A stretch of DNA of 23,376 bases from CAYOYH01 sp964408165 (GCA_964408165.1 CAYOYH010000007.1:1-23376); one strand, 5' to 3'; shown: positions 14,309 through 21,411, counted from the stretch's first letter. A program made the numbers and translations. Notes: generated by a model from the letters alone, not told the origin.

Positions 14309-15373
14309 CTATAGAGTGATGGTCGGGATTATTTTATATTCGCCAGTGTTGAAGTGTTCGATTACTGCTTCAGCATCAGTAGTGGTGATTAGCGTCTGGT
14401 AGCCGGCAATGTGTTCGGTCAAAGCTCGGCGCCGTTTGCCATCAAGCTCACTAAACACATCATCCAGTAGAAGTAAGGGTTTTTGGTCTAGTTCTTCTTC
14501 TAGAAGTTTCAGCTCAATGAGCTTGAGCACCAAGACTAGAGTGCGCGATTCCCCGCGCGACGCCGTAACCGAAGCGTCTTCACCATCTATGAAAACTCTA
14601 AAGTCCTCTCTGTGCGGTCCGTGGGTGGTAAAACCCCTGGCTTTGTCGTGCGCTAGAGATTCTTGCAGGATTTTCAAAAACCCCGAGGCGTAGTCTTTGG
14701 CCGCAACCGTGTCTAGGTATTCGATTTTTATGTCGGTTGTCTTTTTGGCAATTTCTGAATAATTACTACCAGCAACGGCGTTTAGGTGTTGGATTAGTTC
14801 TTTTCTTTGCCTGTTTATTAGCCCGCCGTACTCAGAGAGCTTAACATCCCACACAAACATATCGTCCGGCGAGGCTCTGTTCGTTTGCTTAAGTAGACTG
14901 TTGCGCTGTTTTAACGCTCGGCTGTACTTACTAAGCGCTGAAGTGAATTCCTGGCTGGTCTGGATTAAGATTTGATCTAAAAACGACCTGCGAATCTCTG
15001 GCGAGCCGTTTAAAAGCCGGAGGTGGTTGGGTTCAAAAAGGGTGGTTGGTCGTTGGTGCTTAGTGGTTAGTCTTTTTATTTTGGTTGAGTCAATATCGAA
15101 TAATTTTTCATATTTAATGTCTTTCTTTTCTAGTTTCCAGGTGCGCTCATTTCTACTGTCAATTGTGTCTATTCGAGCCCAAATTTCACCATGTTTTATA
15201 AGGTTTTTATCGGAAACACGAAACGACCTACCCCTGTTTATTACATAAATAGCCTCGAGTAAATTGGTTTTACCGCTAGCATTGGGCCCCACAATAATAT
15301 TCACCCCATCATCAAATTCGGTGGTGTAATCGTTGTACGATCGGAAGTTTTGTAAGCGTAAAGAATAAATCAT
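14309..15373 (-). CDS. recF: DNA replication and repair protein RecF
   Basis: This 354-residue ABC/SMC-type ATPase binds single-strand gaps and helps load RecA through RecOR. The N-terminus MIYSLRLQNFRSYNDY is classic RecF. Walker A is at residues 29-36 (GPNASGKT), the ABC signature is SRGESRTL, and Walker B with its D-loop is LLLLDDVFSELD near the C-terminus. The length is normal. It is third in the dnaA-dnaN-recF order common at bacterial origins, but a broken small gene and spacer repeats separate it from dnaN. No gyrB follows: recF converges on the + strand operon instead. Confidence 0.95.
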   Translation of the reverse strand: MIYSLRLQNFRSYNDYTTEFDDGVNIIVGPNASGKTNLLEAIYVINRGRSFRVSDKNLIKHGEIWARIDTIDSRNERTWKLEKKDIKYEKLFDIDSTKIKRLTTKHQRPTTLFEPNHLRLLNGSPEIRRSFLDQILIQTSQEFTSALSKYSRALKQRNSLLKQTNRASPDDMFVWDVKLSEYGGLINRQRKELIQHLNAVAGSNYSEIAKKTTDIKIEYLDTVAAKDYASGFLKILQESLAHDKARGFTTHGPHREDFRVFIDGEDASVTASRGESRTLVLVLKLIELKLLEEELDQKPLLLLDDVFSELDGKRRRALTEHIAGYQTLITTTDAEAVIEHFNTGEYKIIPTITL

Positions 15374-15377
15374 AGAT

Positions 15378-15412
15378 TTACTTTACAGGAATTAGTAAAC
15401 AGCAATTAGCAA
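15378..15412. repeat. Short degenerate 7-bp repeat array
   Basis: GAATTAG, TAAACAG, CAATTAG and CAATTAG follow at 7-nt spacing directly upstream of recF. The array is purine-rich on the + strand. Confidence 0.5.
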
Positions 15413-15430
15413 TTAGGATGAAAAAGCCTC

Positions 15431-15825
15431 TCAACTTTCACGATTATTTGTTGATTTAATCAAGCCGTGCAACATTCGATGAACTTCGTCGGCAAGCTTC
15501 ATCATTTCCTGGTATTCGTTATTTTTAGTTTCGTGGTGTCCCTCGCAATCAACAGCTGGTTCTGTAGCTCGGTCAATGATGCTCTAGCCATAATGTAGAA
15601 ATGTTTCTTGTCGTTTTTTGCTTGTCTCCCGAACCCTTCAGCTATGTTCGATGTTACAGACACTGCCGATCGTTGCATCTGGGAAGATAATCCGAAGGTG
15701 TCGGTTTTTGGAAATTTTTCTGTTTTTTGGTAAACAAAAACTACTAGCTTGTGGCCAGCCTGCCAAACTTTAAGATCTGTAAACTTTAAGACATTACCCT
15801 TTACAGCACTCATTATCCCGTCCAC
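15431..15825 (-). pseudogene. Frameshifted four-helix-bundle (23S-IVP/S23-type) protein
   Basis: The intact part (15502-15825) encodes FTDLKVWQAGHKLVVFVYQ, QMQRSAVSVTSNIAEGFGR and ASLTELQNQLLIARD, the hallmark of the 23S rRNA intervening-sequence protein / S23 four-helix-bundle family. It then runs into TTKLKITNTRK and a stop. In the neighbouring frame, 15431-15520 encodes NEYQEMMKLADEVHRMLHGL plus a short tail, which is the family's missing last helix. Adding one T to the T5 run at 15522-15526 restores one frame of normal length. Start: GTG at 15825 or ATG at 15813. No rRNA gene is present here. Biological role of the family is unclear. The break may be real or a sequencing error in a homopolymer. 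Confidence 0.75.
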
Positions 15826-15837
15826 TGACTCCTGTTT

Positions 15838-15975
15838 TATTAATTACTTTTCTTGTTCACTTTTCCCTTTTCACTTTTCCCTGTTTGCCGTTTCCTACTC
15901 TCTATTTCCTGTTTCCTGTTTCCTGTTTCCTGTTTGCTGTCTCCTGTCCCTATTTCCTGTTTGCTATTCCCTTGC
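15838..15975. repeat. Degenerate 7-bp repeat array, pyrimidine-rich
   Basis: TTTCCTG occurs several times in tandem, flanked by variants TTTGCTG, TCTCCTG and TTTGCTA at 7-nt spacing. The array separates the broken small gene from the dnaN stop. Open frames running through it are products of its stop-poor pyrimidine composition. Confidence 0.75.
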
Positions 15976-15976
15976 T

Positions 15977-15999
15977 CTTTGAAATCTACGATTTCAAAG
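15977..15999. terminator. 10-bp perfect hairpin spanning the dnaN stop codon
   Basis: CTTTGAAATC (15977-15986), loop TAC and GATTTCAAAG (15990-15999) pair perfectly. The dnaN TAG (15986-15988) lies in the loop and arm. No U-tract follows on the - strand, so this is not a textbook terminator. It may be a 3'-end stabiliser or pause hairpin. Confidence 0.4.
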
Positions 16000-17080
16000 G
16001 CATTATTACATGTTGGTAATCGGCTTTTTCTTTACTCACTGGCGCTAAAACTACTGGATTTACTTTACCTGAAAAACGCATTGAAATTTCTTTGCTATCC
16101 ATGGAGTTTAGGGCGTCAATTAAATACCTAGAATTCAACGTAACTTCACCGAAACCCCTTGCCTTTACTTTTGCAGTAGAGGTGTTTTCGCCCATCTGTG
16201 AGGCGATAGAGGTGATGCTTATTTCGTTGTTTACACTAACAGTTATCGTGATACTACCGGCGCTTTCGCGCGCAAACAAACTAGCTACTTTGGTGATGTT
16301 GATAAACTCGTCTCGATAAACAGTAAACTCTACTTCGCTTTCTTTAGGGATTAGGTTCCGATAATCTGGGTATTTCCCAGGAATTAACTTGGTTATCACC
16401 TCTGAATCTCTAGTAGTAAACCTCACTTGAGATTCGTCAAAAATCACCTTAATCTCGGTTTCGTCATCACTTATGACTCGGTTAAGCTCCTGGAGGGCGG
16501 TGGCTGGAATTATTAGATTAATGTCGTCTAGAGTTCTAGCAATTGTTTTTTCCGCTAAACGATAACTATCTGTGGCGACTAAAAAGAGTTGTTGTTCGTG
16601 GCTATAGAAATAAACTCCGGTTAAGATGGGGCGGGTTTCATCTGTTGAGGCGCAAATTACTGTCTGATTTATAGCTTTTTTAAACTGGCTGGCTTTAATT
16701 TTATAAACAGTACTGGTGGTAATTTTCGGTAATGTAGGGAACTCACCCGGATCGATTCCAATTATAGTTGATTTAGATTGTTCTGATTTAATATGTAGTT
16801 TGTTGCCCAGTAATTCCATTTCAATTTTCCCCCCTGGTAAACTAGCTATAAATTCACTAGTTAGGCGTGCTGGAACTGTTATAGACCCTTCTGAATCTAC
16901 CTTACCGACAACCTCTTGAAATATCGCTAACTCTAGGTTAGTTGCGGACACACTAAGGCGACCTTTTTTAGTTTCAAGTAGAATATTTGAAAGTATTGGA
17001 AGTGTGGTGCGGGAAAGAGCTATCCGGCTGACATTCGAAAGAGCTTTGTTGAAATTTTCTTGAGTTACGCTGAGCTTCAT
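15986..17080 (-). CDS. dnaN: DNA polymerase III beta subunit (sliding clamp)
   Basis: This 364-residue clamp forms a ring around DNA that tethers the replicative polymerase. It begins MKLSVTQENFNKALSNVSRI and has the usual markers: TLPILSNILLE, the LIPGKYPDYRNLIP segment near the middle-to-late part, and the C-terminal YQHVIMPL that forms part of the partner-binding pocket. Length is typical. GGGGT lies just before the ATG. It follows dnaA on the same strand after a 251-bp spacer that contains the presumed origin unwinding site. Confidence 0.96.
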   Translation of the reverse strand: MKLSVTQENFNKALSNVSRIALSRTTLPILSNILLETKKGRLSVSATNLELAIFQEVVGKVDSEGSITVPARLTSEFIASLPGGKIEMELLGNKLHIKSEQSKSTIIGIDPGEFPTLPKITTSTVYKIKASQFKKAINQTVICASTDETRPILTGVYFYSHEQQLFLVATDSYRLAEKTIARTLDDINLIIPATALQELNRVISDDETEIKVIFDESQVRFTTRDSEVITKLIPGKYPDYRNLIPKESEVEFTVYRDEFINITKVASLFARESAGSITITVSVNNEISITSIASQMGENTSTAKVKARGFGEVTLNSRYLIDALNSMDSKEISMRFSGKVNPVVLAPVSKEKADYQHVIMPLKS

Positions 17081-17093
17081 CTTACCCCCTGAC

Positions 17094-17156
17094 TATTATT
17101 AGTGATTTATTTAAATAAGTAGTAGTAATAATAAGGGGTGTGGTTAATGCGGATAA
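17094..17156 (-). promoter_or_regulatory. oriC: oriC basal unwinding module: DnaA boxes, GC cluster, DnaA-trios
   Basis: Read in the dnaA-to-dnaN direction (- strand), there are TTATCCGCA (17148-17156) and TTAACCACA (17139-17147), each one base from the DnaA-box consensus and directly abutting. CCCC (17135-17138) follows, then TTA TTA TTA CTA CTA CTT (17117-17134). On the other strand these read as TAA/TAG/AAG, the DnaA-trio pattern (3'-[G/A]AT-5') known from Bacillus subtilis. Next come TTATTTAAATAA (17107-17118) and further AT-rich sequence, flanked by TATTATTA/TAATAATA arms. The order matches the Bacillus dnaA-dnaN origin. Confidence 0.7.
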
Positions 17157-17289
17157 CATACTACACACTCCCGTTGAAAATGAATTAAACAGGTGTGTAG
17201 AAAATGTGAGTTTCTGTGAAAAACTTAGTAGTAAGCCTGTGAGTAAAAAGAGTATAAATAGGCGTAGAGATCTACGTAGGGTGGAAATA

Positions 17290-17335
17290 GTAAAACCTGT
17301 CCACACAAACCCATTGCTTTGTACGCAGGTTTTAC
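17290..17335. terminator. Hairpin spanning the dnaA stop codon
   Basis: GTAAAACCTG (17290-17299) and CAGGTTTTAC (17326-17335) pair perfectly over 10 bp, with an inner ACAAA/TTTGT stem. The dnaA TAA (17332-17334 on the - strand) is within one arm. A DnaA-box-like CTGTCCACA (17297-17305, two mismatches) overlaps the other arm. It could be a terminator or attenuator between dnaA and dnaN, or an origin element. Confidence 0.4.
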
Positions 17336-18678
17336 GCATATAATTTCTCTCTAATTTCGTTTACTTGCTGGCGCAAATTTGAATCAACGGCGATGGTTTG
17401 CTCGATTTTACTCACAGAATGAATAGCGGTAGTGTGGTCTTTACGACCCAACTCACGAGCAACCTTAGGGAAGCTCATGTGTAGCTCATTACGAAGTAAG
17501 TACATGGCTATTTGTCTAGGGACAACAACCTCTCTGTCGCGCTTTGGTCCAACAATATCAGACAGACGAACAGAAAAGTATTTGGCAGTCTTCTCAACTA
17601 TATTACGCGCGCTTATATGTTTAGGGCGCATTCTGGAGCCGCTCAATATACTGGTGGCAGTTTCAAGGTCTGGTTCAATACGGCGCATTTCACTAAGAGC
17701 CAGTAGCTGGTTTAGCGCACCTTCAAGTTCGCGGATATTTGTTTGAAAATGTGTAGCCAGGAACTCTACGGTTTCTCGATCCAACTCGATTCCCTGAGCA
17801 CTAGCTTTCATTTGTAAAATAGCACACCTAGTTTCAAAATCTGGCGCCTGGATATCTACCGTCATACCCCATTCAAAACGCGAACGAAGTCTCTCCGATA
17901 GAGTAGGGATGGATTTTGGCGGCTTGTCGCTAGAGATAATTATTTGCTTGTTGGTTTGGTGCAGGGCGTTGAAAGTATGGAAGAATTCCTCCTGGGTTTT
18001 CTCCTTACCGGCAATAAACTGCATGTCATCGACGATCAAAACATCTACACTGCGATATTTGTCAGCGAAACCTTTTTTCTTGTAGCGAATACTGTCTAGG
18101 AAATCATTCACAAAGGTTTCAGAGCTGATATATAAGATTCGGGCACCTGGTTCCTCCTCAATCAAGGCGTTGCCAACAGCTTGAATAAGGTGGGTTTTGC
18201 CGAGCCCAACCCCTCCATACACAAACAAGGGATTATATTTCATGCCTGGACTTTTAACGATTGCCTGGCAAGCGGCGTAGGCTAGTTCGTTTCCAGCGCC
18301 GACTATAAATGTTTCAAAATTATATTTGGAGTTTAAACCAGTGGCGACTGCTTTTTTAACACCCCCAATTAACCGAGGAGACGACTTTTTGTGGAGCGTA
18401 CTGTCGCTAACAGTAGTCTCGTTTATTTTCTCGGTTTTACTATCTATTACGTAGACAATTTCACTAAACTTGGCGCCGTTTTTCTTTAAAGTTTTATTTA
18501 TTTGGTCGCTAAACTTAACCTCAAGTTGTTGCTTGGCGAAGATATTAGGGACGCCAATCTTAACAGTAGTATCATTGCTGTCTAAATAACGGGTGTTTTT
18601 AAACCAAGTAATAAAGCTCGCTCTCGAAATAGTAAGCTCAATTTCACCCAAAGTAGTCTGCCAGGTAGCCTCGTCCAT
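17332..18678 (-). CDS. dnaA: Chromosomal replication initiator DnaA
   Basis: This 448-residue AAA+ initiator binds DnaA boxes and melts the origin. Domain I (about 1-80) has the WFKNTRYLDSNDTTVKIGVP fold region, followed by a short linker. Domain III begins YNFETFIVGAGNELAYAAC, with Walker A GGVGLGKT at about 155-162 and Walker B VLIVDDMQFI near 217. Domain IV contains the DNA-binding signature GRKDHTTAIHSVSKIE close to the end. The linker (domain II) is short compared with E. coli. The ATG has a G-rich GGGGACGA just upstream. The gene diverges from rpmH across a 362-bp spacer with DnaA boxes, consistent with autoregulation. Confidence 0.97.
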   Translation of the reverse strand: MDEATWQTTLGEIELTISRASFITWFKNTRYLDSNDTTVKIGVPNIFAKQQLEVKFSDQINKTLKKNGAKFSEIVYVIDSKTEKINETTVSDSTLHKKSSPRLIGGVKKAVATGLNSKYNFETFIVGAGNELAYAACQAIVKSPGMKYNPLFVYGGVGLGKTHLIQAVGNALIEEEPGARILYISSETFVNDFLDSIRYKKKGFADKYRSVDVLIVDDMQFIAGKEKTQEEFFHTFNALHQTNKQIIISSDKPPKSIPTLSERLRSRFEWGMTVDIQAPDFETRCAILQMKASAQGIELDRETVEFLATHFQTNIRELEGALNQLLALSEMRRIEPDLETATSILSGSRMRPKHISARNIVEKTAKYFSVRLSDIVGPKRDREVVVPRQIAMYLLRNELHMSFPKVARELGRKDHTTAIHSVSKIEQTIAVDSNLRQQVNEIREKLYA

Positions 18679-19040
18679 TCGTCCCCAATAGAATTATTTG
18701 ATAAATCAACCATAGCACGCATTTTGCGTTCGGCTCCAGGAGCATTCCTGTGCGCACACTGGTGCTTCTGGGGTTCCGAAAATTGCAGGTGTGAAATGTG
18801 TGCCTAAATAATATACAACCAATCGTAGCTTTTCCACAACCCTAAACGTAGCCACAGAAAAACCTCTCAAACAATAGTCCGGTTTTTGCACAGAAAACAA
18901 ACACTACTGTTAAATCTGTGGAAATATAATCATCTGCTGTGGAAAAACCACTACAGTACAACATGATTTCGTGTAATATTGAAGCGCCAGGAGAGATTCA
19001 TCCTTGCTCAAGGTCGTCAAAGAATGTAAGATAGGTTGTC
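18679..19040. promoter_or_regulatory. dnaA-rpmH spacer with DnaA boxes (second origin half)
   Basis: No gene lies in this 362-bp divergent spacer. DnaA-box matches of the TTTTCCACA type are at 18830-18838 (exact) and 18938-18946 (exact, reverse). Near matches are TGTGGAAAT (18917-18925) and TTTTGCACA (18884-18892). The stretch nearest rpmH is AT-rich and probably holds the divergent promoters. With the module between dnaA and dnaN, this makes a bipartite origin, as in Bacillus and Helicobacter. Confidence 0.65.
18729..18780. promoter_or_regulatory. Long hairpin in the dnaA leader / origin spacer
   Basis: TTCGG pairs with CCGAA (18729-18733/18776-18780). CCAGGAGCA pairs with TGCTTCTGG (18736-18744/18763-18771, one G-U). 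Inside, CC-T-GTG pairs with CAC-T-GG around a CGCA loop. That gives about 19 pairs over 52 nt. It lies 51 bp upstream of the dnaA ATG, so it would be in the dnaA 5' leader if transcription begins further upstream. Confidence 0.45.
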
Positions 19041-19178
19041 ATGCCGAAGAGAACTTATCAGCCGAAGAAACGAAAGCGTGCTAGAAAGCACGGCTTTAGA
19101 GCGCGCCTGTCCGATAAAGCTGGCAGAGCAGTGGTTAAAGCTCGCCGAATCAAAGGCCGTAAACGCCTAACCCACTGA
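19041..19178 (+). CDS. rpmH: 50S ribosomal protein bL34
   Basis: This short gene encodes 45 residues starting MPKRTYQPKKRKRARKHGF, with the usual C-terminal GRKRLTH. It is nearly all Arg/Lys and matches the normal 44-46 residue length of bL34, a late-assembly protein of the large ribosomal subunit. No Shine-Dalgarno is evident. TAAGAT (19027-19032), a -10-like hexamer, ends 8 nt before the ATG. It is the first gene of the rpmH-rnpA-yidC-khpB arm and diverges from dnaA. Confidence 0.96.
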   Translation: MPKRTYQPKKRKRARKHGFRARLSDKAGRAVVKARRIKGRKRLTH

Positions 19179-19185
19179 CTAGGGG

Positions 19186-19350
19186 TTCGTAGTTCGTGGC
19201 TCGTACCTCGGAGTTAGATTCTAGCTTCTACCCTACGGCATTCGCCATTTAACATTTATCATTTATCATTTAACATTTGGCGCTTGGCATTTAACGCCTT
19301 CTACTTCCTACTTACTCTCCCATTCTAAATTCTAACTTCCAGCCTCTAGC
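19186..19350. repeat. Degenerate 7-bp repeat array between rpmH and rnpA
   Basis: Units include TTCGTAG, TTCGTGG, CTCGTAC, then ATTTAAC/ATTTATC-type heptamers, then CTACTTC and CATTCTA. It shares unit types and their order (ATTTAACATTTGGC, then CTTCTACTTC, then CATTCTAAATTCTA) with the array at 6541-6768, 12.6 kb away. Confidence 0.75.
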
Positions 19351-19353
19351 GTC

Positions 19354-19359
19354 TATAAT
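19354..19359 (+). promoter_or_regulatory. -10 element for rnpA
   Basis: TATAAT is an exact -10 consensus, and it ends 8 nt before the rnpA ATG at 19368. No good -35 is seen in the repeat array upstream. If used, the transcript would start at or within a few bases of the start codon (leaderless or nearly so). Confidence 0.4.
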
Positions 19360-19367
19360 CTAAACAC

Positions 19368-19760
19368 ATGCTTGCCAAAAAATATCGGTTCCACAGACAA
19401 AATGACGTCCGCAGAGTTTACCGTGACGGTCAGTCAGCGCGCTCAAAAAGAATTAGCCTGAAATACTTAAAACAAAGAAGCGCCAGCAATAACCGTGTGG
19501 CGGTAGTGGTTAGCAAGAAAGTCGACAAAAAGGCAGTAACTAGAAATCGTATCCGGCGACGAGTCTATGAAATCATCCGAAACAACTGGTCAGAGACCAC
19601 GCCGGGCTACGATTTAGTTTTTACAGTTTACGAAAAGTCAGTCGCCGCACTAGAGCACGAAGAACTAGAAGCAGAGGTAAGAAAATTACTAACAAAAGCC
19701 CAGCTCATAAACTCAGGAGTTGCGCACTTGGATGCAGTTCGAGGCGCGAGGGGAAAATAG
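19368..19760 (+). CDS. rnpA: Ribonuclease P protein component
   Basis: This 130-residue basic protein assists the RNase P RNA in cutting the 5' leader from pre-tRNA. It starts MLAKKYRFHRQNDVRRVYRD and carries the RNR signature in KKAVTRNRIRRRVYEII. The fold ends with GYDLVFTVYEKSVAALEHEEL and a helix. The last ~15 residues (VAHLDAVRGARGK) are extra, and their DNA forms one arm of a 16-bp inverted repeat with downstream sequence. It follows rpmH, as in most bacteria. There is no Shine-Dalgarno, and yidD, often next, is absent. Confidence 0.95.
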   Translation: MLAKKYRFHRQNDVRRVYRDGQSARSKRISLKYLKQRSASNNRVAVVVSKKVDKKAVTRNRIRRRVYEIIRNNWSETTPGYDLVFTVYEKSVAALEHEELEAEVRKLLTKAQLINSGVAHLDAVRGARGK

Positions 19761-19835
19761 ATTGAGCCATATACGGCATATGGTGAATGATATTTTTCCC
19801 GAAACAACGAAGAAATGCGCCAAGTGCGCAACTCC
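19716..19835. repeat. 16-bp perfect inverted repeat across the rnpA 3' end
   Basis: GGAGTTGCGCACTTGG (19716-19731, coding) is exactly complementary to CCAAGTGCGCAACTCC (19820-19835). The 88-nt interval contains the rnpA stop and a smaller hairpin, CCATAT-ACGGC-ATATGG (19767-19783). In mRNA it would tie the rnpA 3' end into a long stem before yidC. Confidence 0.6.
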
Positions 19836-19868
19836 AAACTAAAAGGGGTGCTCATTCGCTCGTGCCCG

Positions 19869-19877
19869 TGCTATCAT
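19869..19877 (+). promoter_or_regulatory. Extended -10 promoter candidate for yidC
   Basis: TG-C-TATCAT matches an extended -10 element. It leaves a leader of about 12-15 nt with AAAGGA before the yidC ATG at 19897. No clear -35 is seen. Confidence 0.35.
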
Positions 19878-19896
19878 AATCGCTAAAGGAATCTTC

Positions 19897-20835
19897 ATGT
19901 TTGATACTCTGATAGTTCAACCTATTTTAAATCTGCTTTTTGCTATCAACTCGCTACTACCGGGGCATGATTTCGGTGTTTCGATTATTATTTTTACGAT
20001 TGTAATTCGGTTTCTTCTCTGGCCACTGGTTAAAAAACAGCTTCACCAGAGCCGAGCCATGAGGGCTCTCCAGCCAGAAATGAAGAAGATTAAAGAAAAA
20101 ACCAAAGGCGACAAACAAAAAGAAGGCAAGTTGCTAATGGAACTCTACAAAGAGAGAAATGTTAGCCCGTTCGGTACTATCGGCATTTTGCTTTTACAGT
20201 TGCCAGTGCTGTTTGGTCTTTTTATAGTGTTGAGGATTCTCTCTGAGGACCCCGAGCGAGCGGTAAATATGCTCTATGGGTTTGTGAAAGACATGTCCGG
20301 AGTTCCAGAACTGGTGGCTGACGCTACTTTGATTACTCAGGCGCTGACCGAGAGTTTTTGGGGGTCGATAGATTTGTCGCAGAACGCTTTTGGTAACGGC
20401 TTTATCTATTGGCCGCTGATGGCGATTGCGGTGCTAGCTGGCGTTTTACAATTCTTCCAGTCCAAACAGCTGATGCCCGACATTAAAGACTCTAAAAGTC
20501 TGCGAGACATCTTGAAAGAGGAGGCCAGTGGCAAAAAATCTGAACAAAAAGACATTAGCGCTGCCGTGGGCAAAAACATGCTTTATTTCATGCCGTTTAT
20601 TACGGTTTTCTTTGCCGCTACTTTTCCGGGCGCTCTGGCGCTGTACTGGGCTACCGGCGCTGGCGTAGCTATTTTGCAACACAGCTATATTCTTTCTAAA
20701 GACGTCGATGAAATGGCTCAGCTGGCTGACAAAAACAAACCCCAAAACAGCACCAAAAAACCCAAAAAGAAAATTCCCAAGAAAGGGCAGACAGAAAAGA
20801 AAACCTCGTCGTCACCTAAGAAAAAGAAAGGGTAG
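19897..20835 (+). CDS. yidC: Membrane protein insertase YidC/Oxa1
   Basis: The 312-residue product inserts and folds membrane proteins, alone or with Sec. It is the short form without the large periplasmic domain of Gram-negative YidC. Hydrophobic helices lie at about 27-45 (with Arg38 in FTIVIRFLLWP, the conserved groove Arg), 86-112 (PFGTIGILLLQLPVLFGLF), 165-190 and 228-265 (FPGALALYWATGAGVAILQ). A cytoplasmic coiled segment rich in Lys/Glu lies between the first two. The C-terminal tail of about 35 residues is Lys-rich (KKPKKKIPKK), probably ribosome-contacting. AAAGGA precedes the ATG. khpB starts 2 bp after the stop. Confidence 0.95.
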   Translation: MFDTLIVQPILNLLFAINSLLPGHDFGVSIIIFTIVIRFLLWPLVKKQLHQSRAMRALQPEMKKIKEKTKGDKQKEGKLLMELYKERNVSPFGTIGILLLQLPVLFGLFIVLRILSEDPERAVNMLYGFVKDMSGVPELVADATLITQALTESFWGSIDLSQNAFGNGFIYWPLMAIAVLAGVLQFFQSKQLMPDIKDSKSLRDILKEEASGKKSEQKDISAAVGKNMLYFMPFITVFFAATFPGALALYWATGAGVAILQHSYILSKDVDEMAQLADKNKPQNSTKKPKKKIPKKGQTEKKTSSSPKKKKG

Positions 20836-20837
20836 TA

Positions 20838-21326
20838 ATGGAGGATTCTATCAGCTACGCCAAGAAATACCTCGAAGATCTGCTGTCGTTTTTTGGTTTA
20901 AACACCGAAGTGCAGGTTACTCGAGAGGAAGATGTCATCGAGCTTTCGGTACCTTCTTCGCACCTTAATGGTTTTTTAATCGGTAACCGTGGCGACACTT
21001 TGCGTTCGCTTCAGTACTTAGTTTCCAGCGCGCTTAGAAACCAAGAAATGGAATTAACTAGGGTGAATGTCGACATCGCCGACTATAAAAAACAGCGCAA
21101 TGAAAGATTGACTGAAAAAGCTCTAGGCTGGGTGAAAAAAGTCCGCGACAACAAAGAAGAGATGGCTCTAGAGCCGATGAATCCTGCCGACAGGCGAGTG
21201 GTTCATAAAGCCGTTGGCGAACTCAGTGGAGTGGAAACGCAGTCCCGTGGCGAAGGCCGCGACCGCCACATCGTACTAATACCTCAAAAAGACGAATTAG
21301 AGGAAGAAATAGCAAGTAGCAATTAG
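20838..21326 (+). CDS. khpB: KH/R3H RNA-binding protein KhpB (Jag/EloR)
   Basis: This 162-residue protein binds RNA and, in Gram-positive bacteria, affects cell elongation and division. The KH-II domain has its GxxG loop in FLIGNRGDTLRSLQYLVS (about 47-64). The R3H domain contains NPADRRVVHKAV with the Arg-x3-His motif (about 118-122), ending SRGEGRDRHIVLIP. The N-terminal Jag_N domain of Firmicutes homologues is missing, so this is a minimal KH-R3H form. It is tightly linked to yidC, a widely conserved pairing. Confidence 0.93.
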   Translation: MEDSISYAKKYLEDLLSFFGLNTEVQVTREEDVIELSVPSSHLNGFLIGNRGDTLRSLQYLVSSALRNQEMELTRVNVDIADYKKQRNERLTEKALGWVKKVRDNKEEMALEPMNPADRRVVHKAVGELSGVETQSRGEGRDRHIVLIPQKDELEEEIASSN

Positions 21327-21395
21327 GGAATAGGAAGTAAGTGAAAAGTTGAAAGTTGAAAGTTTAAAGCGGGAAGTAGTAAGTGGGAAATAGGA
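21312..21395. repeat. Degenerate 7-bp repeat array, purine-rich
   Basis: AGCAAGT, AGCAATT, AGGGAAT, AGGAAGT, AAGTTGA, AAGTTGA and AAGTAGT follow at 7-nt spacing, beginning inside the last codons of khpB (IASSN). Similar but more decayed sequence continues to about 21480. This orientation is opposite to the arrays at 6541 and 19186. Confidence 0.7.
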
Positions 21396-21411
21396 TCCGC
21401 TGTACAGCGGA
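21396..21411. repeat. 16-bp perfect palindrome
   Basis: TCCGCT-GTAC-AGCGGA is the same form as the palindromes at 244-259, 383-398 and 5769-5784. A GGATCCG flank recurs near 21479. Confidence 0.5.

Noticed and set aside
15853..16131. 92-codon frame starting in the pyrimidine-rich array
   Set aside because: The peptide (Phe/Leu/Cys/Ser-rich) is produced by the 7-bp array and then runs antisense through dnaN.
19761..19896. yidD gene between rnpA and yidC
   Set aside because: The 136-bp gap is too short and has no matching frame.
21184..21196. Another mini-palindrome (GCCGACAGGC) inside khpB
   Set aside because: It is only 4-5 bp of stem and encodes the conserved R3H residues ADRR, so it is explained by protein conservation.
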